64,000 nucleotides of DNA, taken from positions 1-64,000 of the IMG/VR virus record IMGVR_UViG_3300037042_003896; one strand, written 5' to 3'. Under the pieces are notes generated by a model. That model had not been told where the DNA came from. It ran no database searches and worked only from the letters and a program-made list of their open reading frames with translations. Made by a program: the position numbers and the translations under genes. Of the stretch, positions 23,497 to 32,157 are shown piece after piece (the first letter of the stretch is position 1; every line of letters begins with the position of its first letter). Source of the stretch: a virus.

Positions 23497-24513
23497 TTAA
23501 TAGTTTAATTTATATTTATTTCGTAATTCATTTAATTTTGAGGTGTAATACCACGTACAATGTTTTTTTGATTCATCATGATTTAATATAAAATCTAGAT
23601 GAAAATCTTTCATAGGATCTTTACCTTGATGATATTTTCCTTTATAGAAACAAGGATAATTGTCCATTGTATCTCCAGATATTCCTGCATTATGAAAGAT
23701 TGCATAGGTATCTATTTTTATTATAGGATCAGGAGCCCAAGCAAAATCTAACTCTTTTACAACTTTACTTTTTCTATTAAAAAACCAAAGATTAAATTGT
23801 ATAGCCCAAAGATCTGCACACCATGATTGTATTCCACTATTTTCATCTTTAAAAAATTGTCGATTCACTTGTTGCAAATATGTTCTTATTGTAAGAACAT
23901 CTGCTTCAATTTTTTTCCAAAACGTAGAATCTATATTCTTTAATATATACTGAACTCCTCCAGTATTAGTATTATTATCTATTACAATTTGTTTATCTAT
24001 TCCTACTATTTTACAAACTTCTTTTAAAAAATCTCGTGATTTAGCCTCTTCTTGTTTATTAGGAAGTATATCTTTATACTTACTTTCAAAATATGAATTA
24101 TTTAAATAAGAATTAGCATCACTTACATAATTTACATCATCATCTAAAAGATGTTCTATATTTAATGATTTTAACCATATTATATCACAATCTGTATAGA
24201 TTATAGTTTTGGTTTGTAATTCTGGGTAAACTTCAAAATGTTGCCAAAGAATATGTGGTCTTAATATAGGAATATAAATATTTAAATATTCTCCTACTCC
24301 TTTGTCCTCATAAATAAATATATTTAATTTTGGATAATATTCTTTTAACTTTTCCCAATTTGTATTATATTTCCTATCTTTAGGTTTATATAATAAAATA
24401 TGGATTTGTTCTTCTTGAAAACCTCGTTCTAAACAAGATTCTATATATAGATGATTTTGCCATATAAAATATTGATCATCTGGTTGGCATGTAATTAATA
24501 TTGGTTTAGACAT
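23497..24513 (-). CDS. GT-A glycosyltransferase (GT8-like)
   Basis: A 338-residue protein. It begins PILITCQPDDQYFIWQNHLYIESCLERGF and has TIIYTDCDIIWLKSLNIEHLL, the DxD sugar-nucleotide/metal motif followed by the expected helix. TGGVQYILK and YAIFHNAG supply late acceptor-side and HxxG features of GT8/GT24-like enzymes. It would transfer a sugar from a nucleotide donor. The gene sits directly next to the poly-Thr protein genes. It overlaps the end of an inserted HNH gene by 8 bases. Confidence 0.78.
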   Translation of the reverse strand: MSKPILITCQPDDQYFIWQNHLYIESCLERGFQEEQIHILLYKPKDRKYNTNWEKLKEYYPKLNIFIYEDKGVGEYLNIYIPILRPHILWQHFEVYPELQTKTIIYTDCDIIWLKSLNIEHLLDDDVNYVSDANSYLNNSYFESKYKDILPNKQEEAKSRDFLKEVCKIVGIDKQIVIDNNTNTGGVQYILKNIDSTFWKKIEADVLTIRTYLQQVNRQFFKDENSGIQSWCADLWAIQFNLWFFNRKSKVVKELDFAWAPDPIIKIDTYAIFHNAGISGDTMDNYPCFYKGKYHQGKDPMKDFHLDFILNHDESKKHCTWYYTSKLNELRNKYKLNY

Positions 24514-25048
24514 GATTCCACACTTTATTATTAATAATATAACCTATTAATGTTATTCCGACATTGTTTTTATAGGCAAGTTCTTTGTATGTAGTTTTAT
24601 TATTTTTGTATTCTTTTCTAATATTTATAACTTGTTCTTCAATTAATTTTGAATTTTTATTACCACTTCCTTTATAAGTATTAGGATCTCGATGAAGATA
24701 TGAATGTTTTATATTTTCACTTCTAGTAATCCATTCTAAATTACTTAAATTATTATTATGTTTATTATGATCAATATGATTAACTTCTATTAATTTAGTA
24801 GGATTATCTAAAAAAGTTAAAGCAACTATTCTATGAGTAGTTAAAGATTTAGATTTCCCAGCACCATTATATAATTTTACATGAAAATAACCACGACTAT
24901 CTACAAATTGTGTCAATATTTTTTGTTTTTTTAAATATTGATGAGTTGAGAGTATAATAATTCTTTCAATAGTCCTAATATTTCCTTTAGTACTTACTTC
25001 GTAATAATTTTCATATCCTTTTACTGATTTCCAAATTTCTATTTCCAT
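24506..25048 (-). CDS. NUMOD4-HNH homing endonuclease
   Basis: A 180-residue protein from ATG 25048. The start (IWKSVKGYENYYEVSTKGNIRTI) is the NUMOD4 module. The HNH core is THRIVALTFLDNPTKLIEVNHIDHNKHNNNLSNLEWITRSENIKHS, with H-N-H residues in VNHID, N-L-x-N-L-EW and the final His. A short helix-turn-helix tail follows (TYKELAYKNNVGITLIGYIINNK). A 17-residue upstream extension exists in frame but overlaps a -7 promoter box, so it is rejected. It is a free-standing mobile nuclease inserted in front of the glycosyltransferase gene. Confidence 0.9.
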   Translation of the reverse strand: MEIEIWKSVKGYENYYEVSTKGNIRTIERIIILSTHQYLKKQKILTQFVDSRGYFHVKLYNGAGKSKSLTTHRIVALTFLDNPTKLIEVNHIDHNKHNNNLSNLEWITRSENIKHSYLHRDPNTYKGSGNKNSKLIEEQVINIRKEYKNNKTTYKELAYKNNVGITLIGYIINNKVWNHV

Positions 25049-25074
25049 AATATTATTATTATTAATTATAATAA

Positions 25075-25082
25075 CAAAGATA
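25075..25082 (-). promoter_or_regulatory. -7 promoter element of HNH gene
   Basis: TATCTTTG on the minus strand, 27 bases before the ATG. No clear TTG at the expected -33 distance, so strength is uncertain. Confidence 0.4.
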
Positions 25083-25162
25083 GAATTAAAATTTGACATA
25101 TCCTAATAAGTGATTGAATAATTTTTTTCATCTTTCATACGTAGTTTGGTTTTATTTTTACA

Positions 25163-25297
25163 TTAAGGGATTGCTGTGGTGGTAGTAGTTGTGGTGGAAG
25201 GACCAGCCACTCTAATAAGTTTTTCTAATTGCTTAGAAATTTGCCACAACAAATTGGTATTAGTTCCCCATCCTATTTGTCTACTTGGGATTGCCAT
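25163..25297 (-). CDS. 44-aa protein with fibre-like N-terminus and poly-Thr tail
   Basis: A short gene. The protein starts MAIPSRQIGWGTNTNLLW and has a helix (ISKQLEKLIRV), then GPS, seven Thr and AIP. The first ten residues are identical to the N-terminus of the 742-residue fibre at 27411-29639 (MAIPSRQIGW). It could be an adaptor that uses the same virion attachment site, or a shortened fibre. It is the third poly-Thr protein in 2.3 kb. Confidence 0.7.
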   Translation of the reverse strand: MAIPSRQIGWGTNTNLLWQISKQLEKLIRVAGPSTTTTTTTAIP

Positions 25298-25309
25298 TTT
25301 ATTTATAGT

Positions 25310-26134
25310 TTAATGTGTGTATTTAAATCGTTGGAAAAACCATTCGTGATTTTTATAAATCCAATCTGTAATGTCTTTTCCTAACAGTTCTTTTGCTCTT
25401 GACCTTACAGGTTCAAGTTTAGTTCTTATTTTATGATCTCCATAGATACCATAAACTTCATCATCTTCTTTTGTAACTTGTTCTATGTTATCAAAATCAT
25501 GAATATAATTAGGAAGTTCAAGATAGTCATATACTCGTTGCATTTCTTGATCTGGATAAAGACACAAATCTTCAAATTTTACAAAATGCATATGTTTGTC
25601 TAATCCCATTCTGAATATTTCTGCCAATCTTTCAATTGCCATTCCAAGAGGAGCTCCTTGTGACCAAAGATCAATTCTTTTAGCAACCGATGTTCCTTGC
25701 ATTTTACTCCAATCAAGTATATCATTATGCTTATCAGGAGCTGCTCTATAATTTTTTTCCATAGATGCAAAGACATCTCTAAGATCTCGAACAACCACTA
25801 TAACTTTAGGAGAAGGATGAACAAGATTTAGAAAATCATAATGTATTCCCCATCCTCTTGATTTATCAAGGACATATTTCTTATCTGTAATAGAACTATA
25901 AAATCCAAACATTCCTTGTCTACAGAATTCTAAAAATGCATCTCTCATTAAATCAGCATCTTGTGCTTTGAATTCAGGAGAAGTTGTATATTGTGCTCTT
26001 GCACTATATATTAATTCTAATACACCACTTGTTGGTGTAGCATAGAAATCAGGATTTTGAGCTATTATGTTTTGAAAAATTGTACTGCCTGATCGTGGTA
26101 ATGAACTTTGGTAAAAAACTTTTTCTATCATCAA
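25310..26134 (-). CDS. sulfotransferase
   Basis: A 274-residue protein. The 5'-phosphosulfate loop is SSLPRSGSTIFQNII near the N-terminus. The 3'-phosphate region is KVIVVVRDLRDVFASMEKNYR, with the Arg-D-x-R-D-x-x-x-S pattern. These are the two PAPS-binding signatures of sulfotransferases. FVKFEDLCLYPDQEMQRVYDYLEL is the typical later block. It should transfer sulfate from PAPS to a hydroxyl on sugar or protein. Host supply of PAPS is required. It is flanked by glycosyltransferase genes, which points to a glycan acceptor. Confidence 0.88.
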   Translation of the reverse strand: MMIEKVFYQSSLPRSGSTIFQNIIAQNPDFYATPTSGVLELIYSARAQYTTSPEFKAQDADLMRDAFLEFCRQGMFGFYSSITDKKYVLDKSRGWGIHYDFLNLVHPSPKVIVVVRDLRDVFASMEKNYRAAPDKHNDILDWSKMQGTSVAKRIDLWSQGAPLGMAIERLAEIFRMGLDKHMHFVKFEDLCLYPDQEMQRVYDYLELPNYIHDFDNIEQVTKEDDEVYGIYGDHKIRTKLEPVRSRAKELLGKDITDWIYKNHEWFFQRFKYTH

Positions 26135-27006
26135 GGTTGGTTTTTGAGTGATTCGATTATTTCTTTAGTATTAAAAATTTCACTTTCTACATTGTAAGGA
26201 AACTCAATAAGATCTCCTGTAATGTTGAATTTTGAGAAATACGAATTTCTCAATTCAGGTTTAATAGTGAAGGGATTAGCTATTATGTTACTATGTAAGC
26301 TATAACCGAACACATTTGGGCTATTAACTATCCAACAAACTGTTGAAGGTTTATTCATAGCTGCTGCTGTATGTTGAGCAAAACTATCAATTAATAATCT
26401 CTTATCACTATTTTGAATTAAGACTGCCAATGACCTAAATGTGTCTGTAATAGGAACAGTTCCTTCATATCCAATTTGATCTTCACGCTTTATATGAACT
26501 ATGTTATATTCATCCTTAAAAGCGTTAATTATTTCTTGAACAACTACTATTGGAATATCTCTTGCCCAGGAATATTTAAGATCACTTAGCGCACCTCCAT
26601 TAGTTTGAAGAAGAAGAATAGGTTTGTCAGAAGTATATTTAGTACTAAAGAACTTTTTCTCCCTATCTGTTAAATAAATCTTTGGCTGTTCTTCATTATA
26701 AGGAACATTAAATAGTTTACACCACGTTTCAATAAGATGTTCATCTTGCCTAATGTGTGATGTTTCTAAATAAGGATCATGAGCGAATATTTTTATTTCT
26801 TTATCTTCTATATATTGCTCATAGAAATAACTCATACTTCCAAAGGTGTAGGTTCTGTCTACAAAAGGATTGTTAAGGAAGACATCAGAATATCCCGACA
26901 CCACTATTAAAGTGGAATCAGGATATTCTTTTTTAATTGCCTCACAAACTGCTGTAGCTAATACACATTTACCTATTCCCCCGTTGATTTGGAATATAAT
27001 GTTCAT
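26131..27006 (-). CDS. GT9/heptosyltransferase-like glycosyltransferase
   Basis: A 291-residue GT-B-like protein. It begins NIIFQINGGIGKCVLATAVCEAIKKEYP, the GGIG-x-x-x-x-x-T helix start of GT9. ILLLQTNGGA opens the second domain, and LIQNSDKRLLIDSFAQHTAAAMNKPSTVCWI matches the GT9 D-S-x-x-x-H-x-A-A-A block. GT9 enzymes add heptose or related sugars to lipopolysaccharide. Here the acceptor may be a phage glycan instead. It overlaps the sulfotransferase start by 4 bases, indicating joint translation. Confidence 0.85.
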   Translation of the reverse strand: MNIIFQINGGIGKCVLATAVCEAIKKEYPDSTLIVVSGYSDVFLNNPFVDRTYTFGSMSYFYEQYIEDKEIKIFAHDPYLETSHIRQDEHLIETWCKLFNVPYNEEQPKIYLTDREKKFFSTKYTSDKPILLLQTNGGALSDLKYSWARDIPIVVVQEIINAFKDEYNIVHIKREDQIGYEGTVPITDTFRSLAVLIQNSDKRLLIDSFAQHTAAAMNKPSTVCWIVNSPNVFGYSLHSNIIANPFTIKPELRNSYFSKFNITGDLIEFPYNVESEIFNTKEIIESLKNQP

Positions 27007-27015
27007 AGATACTTA

Positions 27016-27348
27016 TTAAAAATCAGTGTTAATAGTTACAAATTCTGTAGCAACTGTGCCCATTTCAACAGCGATAGTTGTTAAAAGAACACTATCATCA
27101 ACTCCCCATCCTGAAAGTTGAGTGGATAATAATGTAGTGTTTGATGTTGATAACCTATTAAATGATGCAGGAACACCAGCTTCATCTAATGTAATTGTTC
27201 CAAACACCACTTCAAAGTTTACCTTTGTAGCTCCAGCACCATAAGGGCGAGCAATAGCAGTCATATAATCTGCTGTGATAGTTTCTACTTCAAAAGGAGT
27301 GATTTGTTTTGTGATTGTAGCCACTGGGCTAATTTTTGCGTACAACAT
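27016..27348 (-). CDS. small beta-rich structural-type protein
   Basis: A 110-residue protein of alternating strands (ISPVATITKQITPFEVETITADYMTAIARPYGAGATKVNFEVVFGTI). The second half (LLSTQLSGWGVDDSVLLTTIAVEMGTVATEFVTINTDF) resembles the C-terminal part of phage minor structural proteins. It is preceded by a -7 promoter element and stands between the fibre genes and the glycan genes. No family recognised. Confidence 0.6.
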   Translation of the reverse strand: MLYAKISPVATITKQITPFEVETITADYMTAIARPYGAGATKVNFEVVFGTITLDEAGVPASFNRLSTSNTTLLSTQLSGWGVDDSVLLTTIAVEMGTVATEFVTINTDF

Positions 27349-27377
27349 GTTTTTAAGATTTAAAGATTAATTAATTA

Positions 27378-27385
27378 CAAAGTTA
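27378..27385 (-). promoter_or_regulatory. -7 promoter element ahead of 27348
   Basis: TAACTTTG on the minus strand, 29 bases before the ATG. The -33 region lacks TTG at the standard distance. Confidence 0.45.
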
Positions 27386-27410
27386 TAAAATTATTTTTGA
27401 TTATTGTATT

Positions 27411-29639
27411 TTATTTTAAAATTTCTATTCCATCCCATGCTGTTACAGCATTAACGTCTTTTCTTGTTCCTATCAAAAGGACATTATATTCACCGTCACT
27501 GTTTGTGGTGACAGTTACACACGTTTGTTCTTTATTCACCACACCAAATCCATATCCTAAATGGCATGTAGCGGAAATAAACACCTGATCATTCTCATTT
27601 AAATATTTGTGATAATCAGGAAGTTCAATTATTCCACTACAATTACATGTTCTAACAATATGACGATAAATATTATCCCCTGCTGTTGGACTTTCTACAA
27701 ACGAATGTTGTAAATAATGTGTATTAGTCTTTGCAGGATTTGGATGATTTATTCTGAATGTTCCTGATGTTTTTGAAAGAGCATTAACATATGTTGTGCA
27801 AGCAGCACCTGCTGTAAGATTAGAACCAACAATGAATGAATTAGCAAAACCAGCTGTACTATTTGTTGTTCCACCTAATATTCCTGAACAAGCTCCAGAT
27901 GCTGTATTACAATATCCACCACTAACAGTTGAATAATTAGCACATGCTATATTAGTCCTTCCACCACTAACGGTTGAAAAATTACTAGATGCTGTATTAA
28001 CATACCCACCACTAACAGTTGACCAATTACCAGATGCTGTATTACTATTTCCACCACTAACAGTTGAACGATTACCAGATGCTATATTAATATATCCACC
28101 ACTAACAGTTGCATAATTACTAGATGCTGTATTAATCCTTCCACCACTGACAGTTGAAAAATTGAGAGATGCTGTATTACTATATCCACCACTAACAGTT
28201 GACCAATAACCAGATGCTGTATTACTATATCCACCACCAACAGTTGAAATATAACCAGATGCTGTATTAGTATTTCCACCACTAACAGTTGAATAATTAG
28301 CACATGCTGTATTACTATATCCACCACTAACAGTTGAATATTGACCACATGCTTTATTAGTCTTTCCACCACCAACAGTTGACCAATAACCAGATGCTGT
28401 ATTACTATATCCACCACCAACAGTTGAAATATAACCAGATGCTGTATTACTCCTTCCACCACTAACAGTTGAATAATAACCAGATGCTGTATTACTCCTT
28501 CCACCACTAACAGTTGAGGCATCACTAGATGCTATATTCTGAAATCCACCACTAACAGTTGCATAATTACTAGATGCTGTATTAATCCTTCCACCACTGA
28601 CAGTTGAATAAAGACTAGATGCTTTATTTTGAAATCCTCCACCAATAAAACTCATACAACCAGCGTCAGTTGGAGTTGGTGCTACAGACCAATAAGTTGA
28701 ATTCCACGTTCCTCCTGTGGTGTTATTTCCAATACCACCTGATATTGTTGCGCCTAATGAATAAAGACTGCAAGTTGCATTGGAGATTATGTTATTATTT
28801 CCACCACCAACAAATGAATATTGACCAGATGCTGTATTACTATATCCACCACCAACAGTTGAAAAAGAATTAGATGCTGTATTACTATATCCACCACTAA
28901 CAGTTGCATAATTACTAGATGCTGTATTAAGATTTCCACCACCAACAAATGAAAAATTACTAGATGCTGTATTAACATACCCACCACTAACAGTTGACCA
29001 ATTACCAGATGCTGTATTACTATTTCCACCACTAACAGTTGAACGATTACCAGATGCTATATTAATATATCCACCACTAACAGTTGAACAATCACCAGAT
29101 GCTGTATTTTGAAATCCTCCACCAACAAAAGACATAGCACCAGCATTACAAATAGTTGGTGCTGATGTAAATACACATGTTGCTAAATCCCAAGTTCCTC
29201 CTGTTGTATTATTTCCTACACCACCTGTAACAACTGCTCCTATTGCAAGACAACCTGAAGTTACATTGCAAACATTGTTACAATTACCACCACCAATGAA
29301 ACCTTGTACTGCTTGAGATAGATTTTTAAATCCACCACTAATTGTTGAATGATTACCAGATGCTGTATTAACATACCCACCACTAACAGTTGACCAATAA
29401 CCAGATGCTGTATTAGTAAATCCGCCACTAACAGTTGAATAATCTCCACTAGCACTATTACTATTCCCACAACGCATTGTGGAATTTGCTCCTGTTCCCA
29501 AGATCATAATAGATGAACTTGGAGGAATAGGTACAACTGTAGAAGCTACCACTTGTGTGAGCCGTGAAAGTTGTTTTAATATATTTTGTAATAGGTTTGA
29601 ATCATCACTCCAACCTATTTGTCTCGAAGGTATTGCCAT
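27411..29639 (-). CDS. repeat-built tail fibre / receptor-binding protein (742 aa)
   Basis: The protein begins MAIPSRQIGW, then a helix (LLQNILKQLSRLTQVV) and a Pro/Ser linker to IMILGTGANSTMRCG. About 30 copies of a 15-residue unit (for example GYWSTVSGGYSNTAS) fill the middle. Such units form a left-handed beta-roll, as in YadA-type heads. Two longer inserts break the array near residues 120-170 and 290-345. The C-terminal 110 residues (SFIVGSNLTAG, RINHPNPAK, IELPDYHKYLNENDQVFISATCHLGYGFG) form a knob-type domain shared in plan with the next gene. It is probably trimeric and surface-exposed, binding or probing the host. Confidence 0.8.
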   Translation of the reverse strand: MAIPSRQIGWSDDSNLLQNILKQLSRLTQVVASTVVPIPPSSSIMILGTGANSTMRCGNSNSASGDYSTVSGGFTNTASGYWSTVSGGYVNTASGNHSTISGGFKNLSQAVQGFIGGGNCNNVCNVTSGCLAIGAVVTGGVGNNTTGGTWDLATCVFTSAPTICNAGAMSFVGGGFQNTASGDCSTVSGGYINIASGNRSTVSGGNSNTASGNWSTVSGGYVNTASSNFSFVGGGNLNTASSNYATVSGGYSNTASNSFSTVGGGYSNTASGQYSFVGGGNNNIISNATCSLYSLGATISGGIGNNTTGGTWNSTYWSVAPTPTDAGCMSFIGGGFQNKASSLYSTVSGGRINTASSNYATVSGGFQNIASSDASTVSGGRSNTASGYYSTVSGGRSNTASGYISTVGGGYSNTASGYWSTVGGGKTNKACGQYSTVSGGYSNTACANYSTVSGGNTNTASGYISTVGGGYSNTASGYWSTVSGGYSNTASLNFSTVSGGRINTASSNYATVSGGYINIASGNRSTVSGGNSNTASGNWSTVSGGYVNTASSNFSTVSGGRTNIACANYSTVSGGYCNTASGACSGILGGTTNSTAGFANSFIVGSNLTAGAACTTYVNALSKTSGTFRINHPNPAKTNTHYLQHSFVESPTAGDNIYRHIVRTCNCSGIIELPDYHKYLNENDQVFISATCHLGYGFGVVNKEQTCVTVTTNSDGEYNVLLIGTRKDVNAVTAWDGIEILK
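27888..29466 (-). repeat. array of about 30 diverged 45-bp repeats in the fibre gene
   Basis: Each unit encodes a 15-residue S-T-V-S-G-G-x-x-N-T-A-S-x-x-x repeat; most variation is at the two or three residues before Ser-Thr-Val. Segmental duplications are visible: 27976-28111 is identical to 28951-29086 (136 bp, offset 975). Confidence 0.9.
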
Positions 29640-29642
29640 AAC

Positions 29643-31841
29643 TTATATGTTTTTTTCTATTATTAGTTTATCTATATCTTTCCTTTCGGCATATACACTA
29701 TAAAAACAATCTATCTGGACTCCATTAATTTCAATCTCATTAGCTGTGACCGATTTGACTGATAGGGCTTGATAATCCCCAATAGGCGTAAGATGTACTG
29801 TTATTGTATCTTCATGGACTAAATTAATCCAATATTCAGGAAGTGTAATTTTATTTATTCCTGTTAATCTTCCACGAACATAAACAGAATGTTCAGGTCC
29901 TTCTAAGACACCATATTGTAGGGTCATTTGTGGCTTGGTTGGATGAGGAATTACAAATGATTTTGTTGCTCCATATATTCCACCACTAGCACAAAGATTA
30001 TTAACATAAGTGGTACAAACTGCTCCTGCTGTAAGATTAGAACCAACAATAAATGAATCTGCAAAACCAGCTGTACTATTACTCTTTCCACCTAATATTC
30101 CTGAACAAGCTCCAGATGCTATATTACTAACTCCACCACCAACAGTTGAATAATTACCAGATGCTGTATTAACATTTCCACCACCAACAGTTGAAATATA
30201 ACCAGATGCTATATTACTTTTTCCACCACCAACAGTTGAATAATTACCAGATGCTGTATTAGTATTTCCACCACCAACAATTGAATAATAACCAGATGCT
30301 GTATTACTCCTTCCACCACCAACAGTTGAAATATAACCAGATGCTATATTACTTTTTCCACCACCAACAGTTGAAGTATTACCAGATGCTGTATTAGTAT
30401 TTCCACCACCAACAGTTGAAATATAACCAGATGCTGTATTACTATTTCCACCACTAACAGTTGAATATTGACCAGATGCTGTGTTACCAGTTCCACCACT
30501 AACAGTTGCACGATTACTAGATGCTGTATTAACCCTTCCACCACCAACAAATGAATATTGACCAGATGCTGTATTACAATATCCACCACCAACAGTTGAA
30601 CTAGTAGCATTTGCTACATTTCTAGTCCCACCACTAACAGTCGAACAAATACCAGATGCTGTGTTTAATAAACCACATCTTATTGTAGAATCTGCTCCTG
30701 CACCTACTATTATTATTGGTGCTGCGCCTCCTGGTGCTGGTGTATTGACTAATACACCATTAGTTGTTACACAAACAAAACATCCTGTTGTTAAATTAGC
30801 TGCAGATAAACAGTTTACGAATGTTGTACAAGTTTGTGTTGCTGTAAGATTTGAGCCAACAATAAATGAATCAGCAAATCCACATGTGTTATTTAATTTT
30901 CCACCTAGAATAGTTGAAAAATCACTAGATGCTATATTATTACATCCTCCTGATACAGAAGAATAATCATTAAGTGCGCAGTTTTGAAATCCTCCACTTA
31001 CCGTTGAGGCATATCCCGCTGCTATATTTCCTGGACGAGTTGTAGGTGGATAAAATAATGATGCAGTATTCCCTCCTCCACTGATTGTCGAAAGTGTTCC
31101 TGTAGCTAAATTACATCCACCACCACTTATTGTCGCAAGAGTACCACATATAGAATTAAAACTTCCACTACCAATAAACGAATTATAACCGCTATATATA
31201 CGATTAAAGTCTCCTCCTGTTATAGCGCTATTTCCACTTATCGCACAATTATAATATCCTCCACTAACAGTTGAATTTCTACCAGATACTCGATTACTAC
31301 GTCCACCACCTATAAAGGAATACATTCCTGAAGCAGTATTACAAGTTCCACCTACTACTACATCATCATATGATGTTGCTGAATTTTTAGTTCCTCCACC
31401 AACAAAAGTTCCAAGATATGTAGAATTATTACATATTCCTCCACCAATTGTTGCGTTATTACCAGATGCTGTATTAGTATTTCCACCACCAACAAATGAA
31501 TAACCACCAGATGCCATATTACCAATTCCACCACTAATAGTTGAATAACTATTATATGCTGTATTATTTATTCCACCACTAACAGTTGAACCAACACTTG
31601 AACAAACAGGATTAGATGCTGTATTACAAAATCCACCACTGACAGTTGAATAAAGACCAGATGCACTATTAAAACTTCCATCTCTCATTGTAGAACATGT
31701 TCCTGTTCCTGCAATCATAATAGAAGGGGCAGAAGGAGGACTAACTGCTGCAATTATTGCGTCAAGATTTAATTCTCCTTTTACAGGAGTTGTGGTTTTT
31801 CTCCAAATACCACTTTTGATATATACATTTGAGTTTGACAT
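29643..31841 (-). CDS. second repeat-built fibre protein (732 aa), paralog
   Basis: The start (MSNSNVYIKSGIWRKTTTPVKGELNLDAII) differs from its paralog but joins the same IMIAGTGTCSTMRDG block. Two repeat arrays are separated by a copy of the knob-type segment (SFIVGSNLTATQTCTTFVN) and a second IIIVGAGADSTIRCG block, as though two fibres had fused. The C-terminus (GIYGATKSFVIPHPTKP, then YGVLEGPEHSVYVRGRL, then LPEYWINLVHEDTITVHLTPIG) is a domain widespread in environmental phage structural proteins. First-array repeats are more diverged than second-array repeats. It stops 3 bases before the next fibre start, so the two are co-transcribed. Confidence 0.8.
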   Translation of the reverse strand: MSNSNVYIKSGIWRKTTTPVKGELNLDAIIAAVSPPSAPSIMIAGTGTCSTMRDGSFNSASGLYSTVSGGFCNTASNPVCSSVGSTVSGGINNTAYNSYSTISGGIGNMASGGYSFVGGGNTNTASGNNATIGGGICNNSTYLGTFVGGGTKNSATSYDDVVVGGTCNTASGMYSFIGGGRSNRVSGRNSTVSGGYYNCAISGNSAITGGDFNRIYSGYNSFIGSGSFNSICGTLATISGGGCNLATGTLSTISGGGNTASLFYPPTTRPGNIAAGYASTVSGGFQNCALNDYSSVSGGCNNIASSDFSTILGGKLNNTCGFADSFIVGSNLTATQTCTTFVNCLSAANLTTGCFVCVTTNGVLVNTPAPGGAAPIIIVGAGADSTIRCGLLNTASGICSTVSGGTRNVANATSSTVGGGYCNTASGQYSFVGGGRVNTASSNRATVSGGTGNTASGQYSTVSGGNSNTASGYISTVGGGNTNTASGNTSTVGGGKSNIASGYISTVGGGRSNTASGYYSIVGGGNTNTASGNYSTVGGGKSNIASGYISTVGGGNVNTASGNYSTVGGGVSNIASGACSGILGGKSNSTAGFADSFIVGSNLTAGAVCTTYVNNLCASGGIYGATKSFVIPHPTKPQMTLQYGVLEGPEHSVYVRGRLTGINKITLPEYWINLVHEDTITVHLTPIGDYQALSVKSVTANEIEINGVQIDCFYSVYAERKDIDKLIIEKNI
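30108..31684 (-). repeat. two arrays of 45-bp repeats in the second fibre gene
   Basis: The array nearest 30.1-30.7 kb has nearly uniform units. The 31.0-31.7 kb array is heterogeneous with longer and shorter units. Units match those in the neighbouring fibre gene, so inter-gene recombination is possible. Confidence 0.85.
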
Positions 31842-31905
31842 AGTTGTAATAGTTTATGTGTAGAATGGATAAATTCTATTTTTAGTTGTTAATTGTGTAC
31901 TTTAT

Positions 31906-32127
31906 TTAAACCATTTTATTTATATATCTGGATAATAGTATATAACAAGAGAAAAACGAGCCTGAGAGTCCATAAAAAGTAAGATCTGCTACCCAGAATG
32001 ATTGCGTCAAATCCATGATGAGTTTGAATATAAAATCGTATCCAAATGGCAAAAAGAACATCCCTAACATTAAGGATAGTTCTTTCATACTTCTTAAGTT
32101 TTTTAGCCTTTGGTTTACTATCTCCAT
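31906..32127 (-). CDS. small membrane protein, lysis region
   Basis: A 73-residue protein with two hydrophobic stretches (LSLMLGMFFLPFGYDFIFKLI and FWVADLTFYGLSGSFFSCYILL) after a short charged N-terminus. An overlapping frame (31916-32137) encodes a basic sequence (NPDGDSKPKAKKLKKY) with no better case at its end. The hydrophobic frame is preferred because it reads as a two-segment membrane protein at the edge of a lysis cassette. It may be a second holin, antiholin or other membrane factor. Confidence 0.6.
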   Translation of the reverse strand: MEIVNQRLKNLRSMKELSLMLGMFFLPFGYDFIFKLIMDLTQSFWVADLTFYGLSGSFFSCYILLSRYINKMV

Positions 32128-32157
32128 CAGGATTCATGTGTTGCTAATTTAATGTTT

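Noticed and set aside
28082-28525. Leftward ORF rich in QLLVVE/IQHLVI repeats inside the fibre gene
   Set aside because: Another frame of the 45-bp repeats; repeats of a length divisible by three keep all frames open.
27411-31841. Diversity-generating retroelement acting on the fibre repeats
   Set aside because: No reverse transcriptase or template repeat is seen; variation is explained by tandem repeat divergence.
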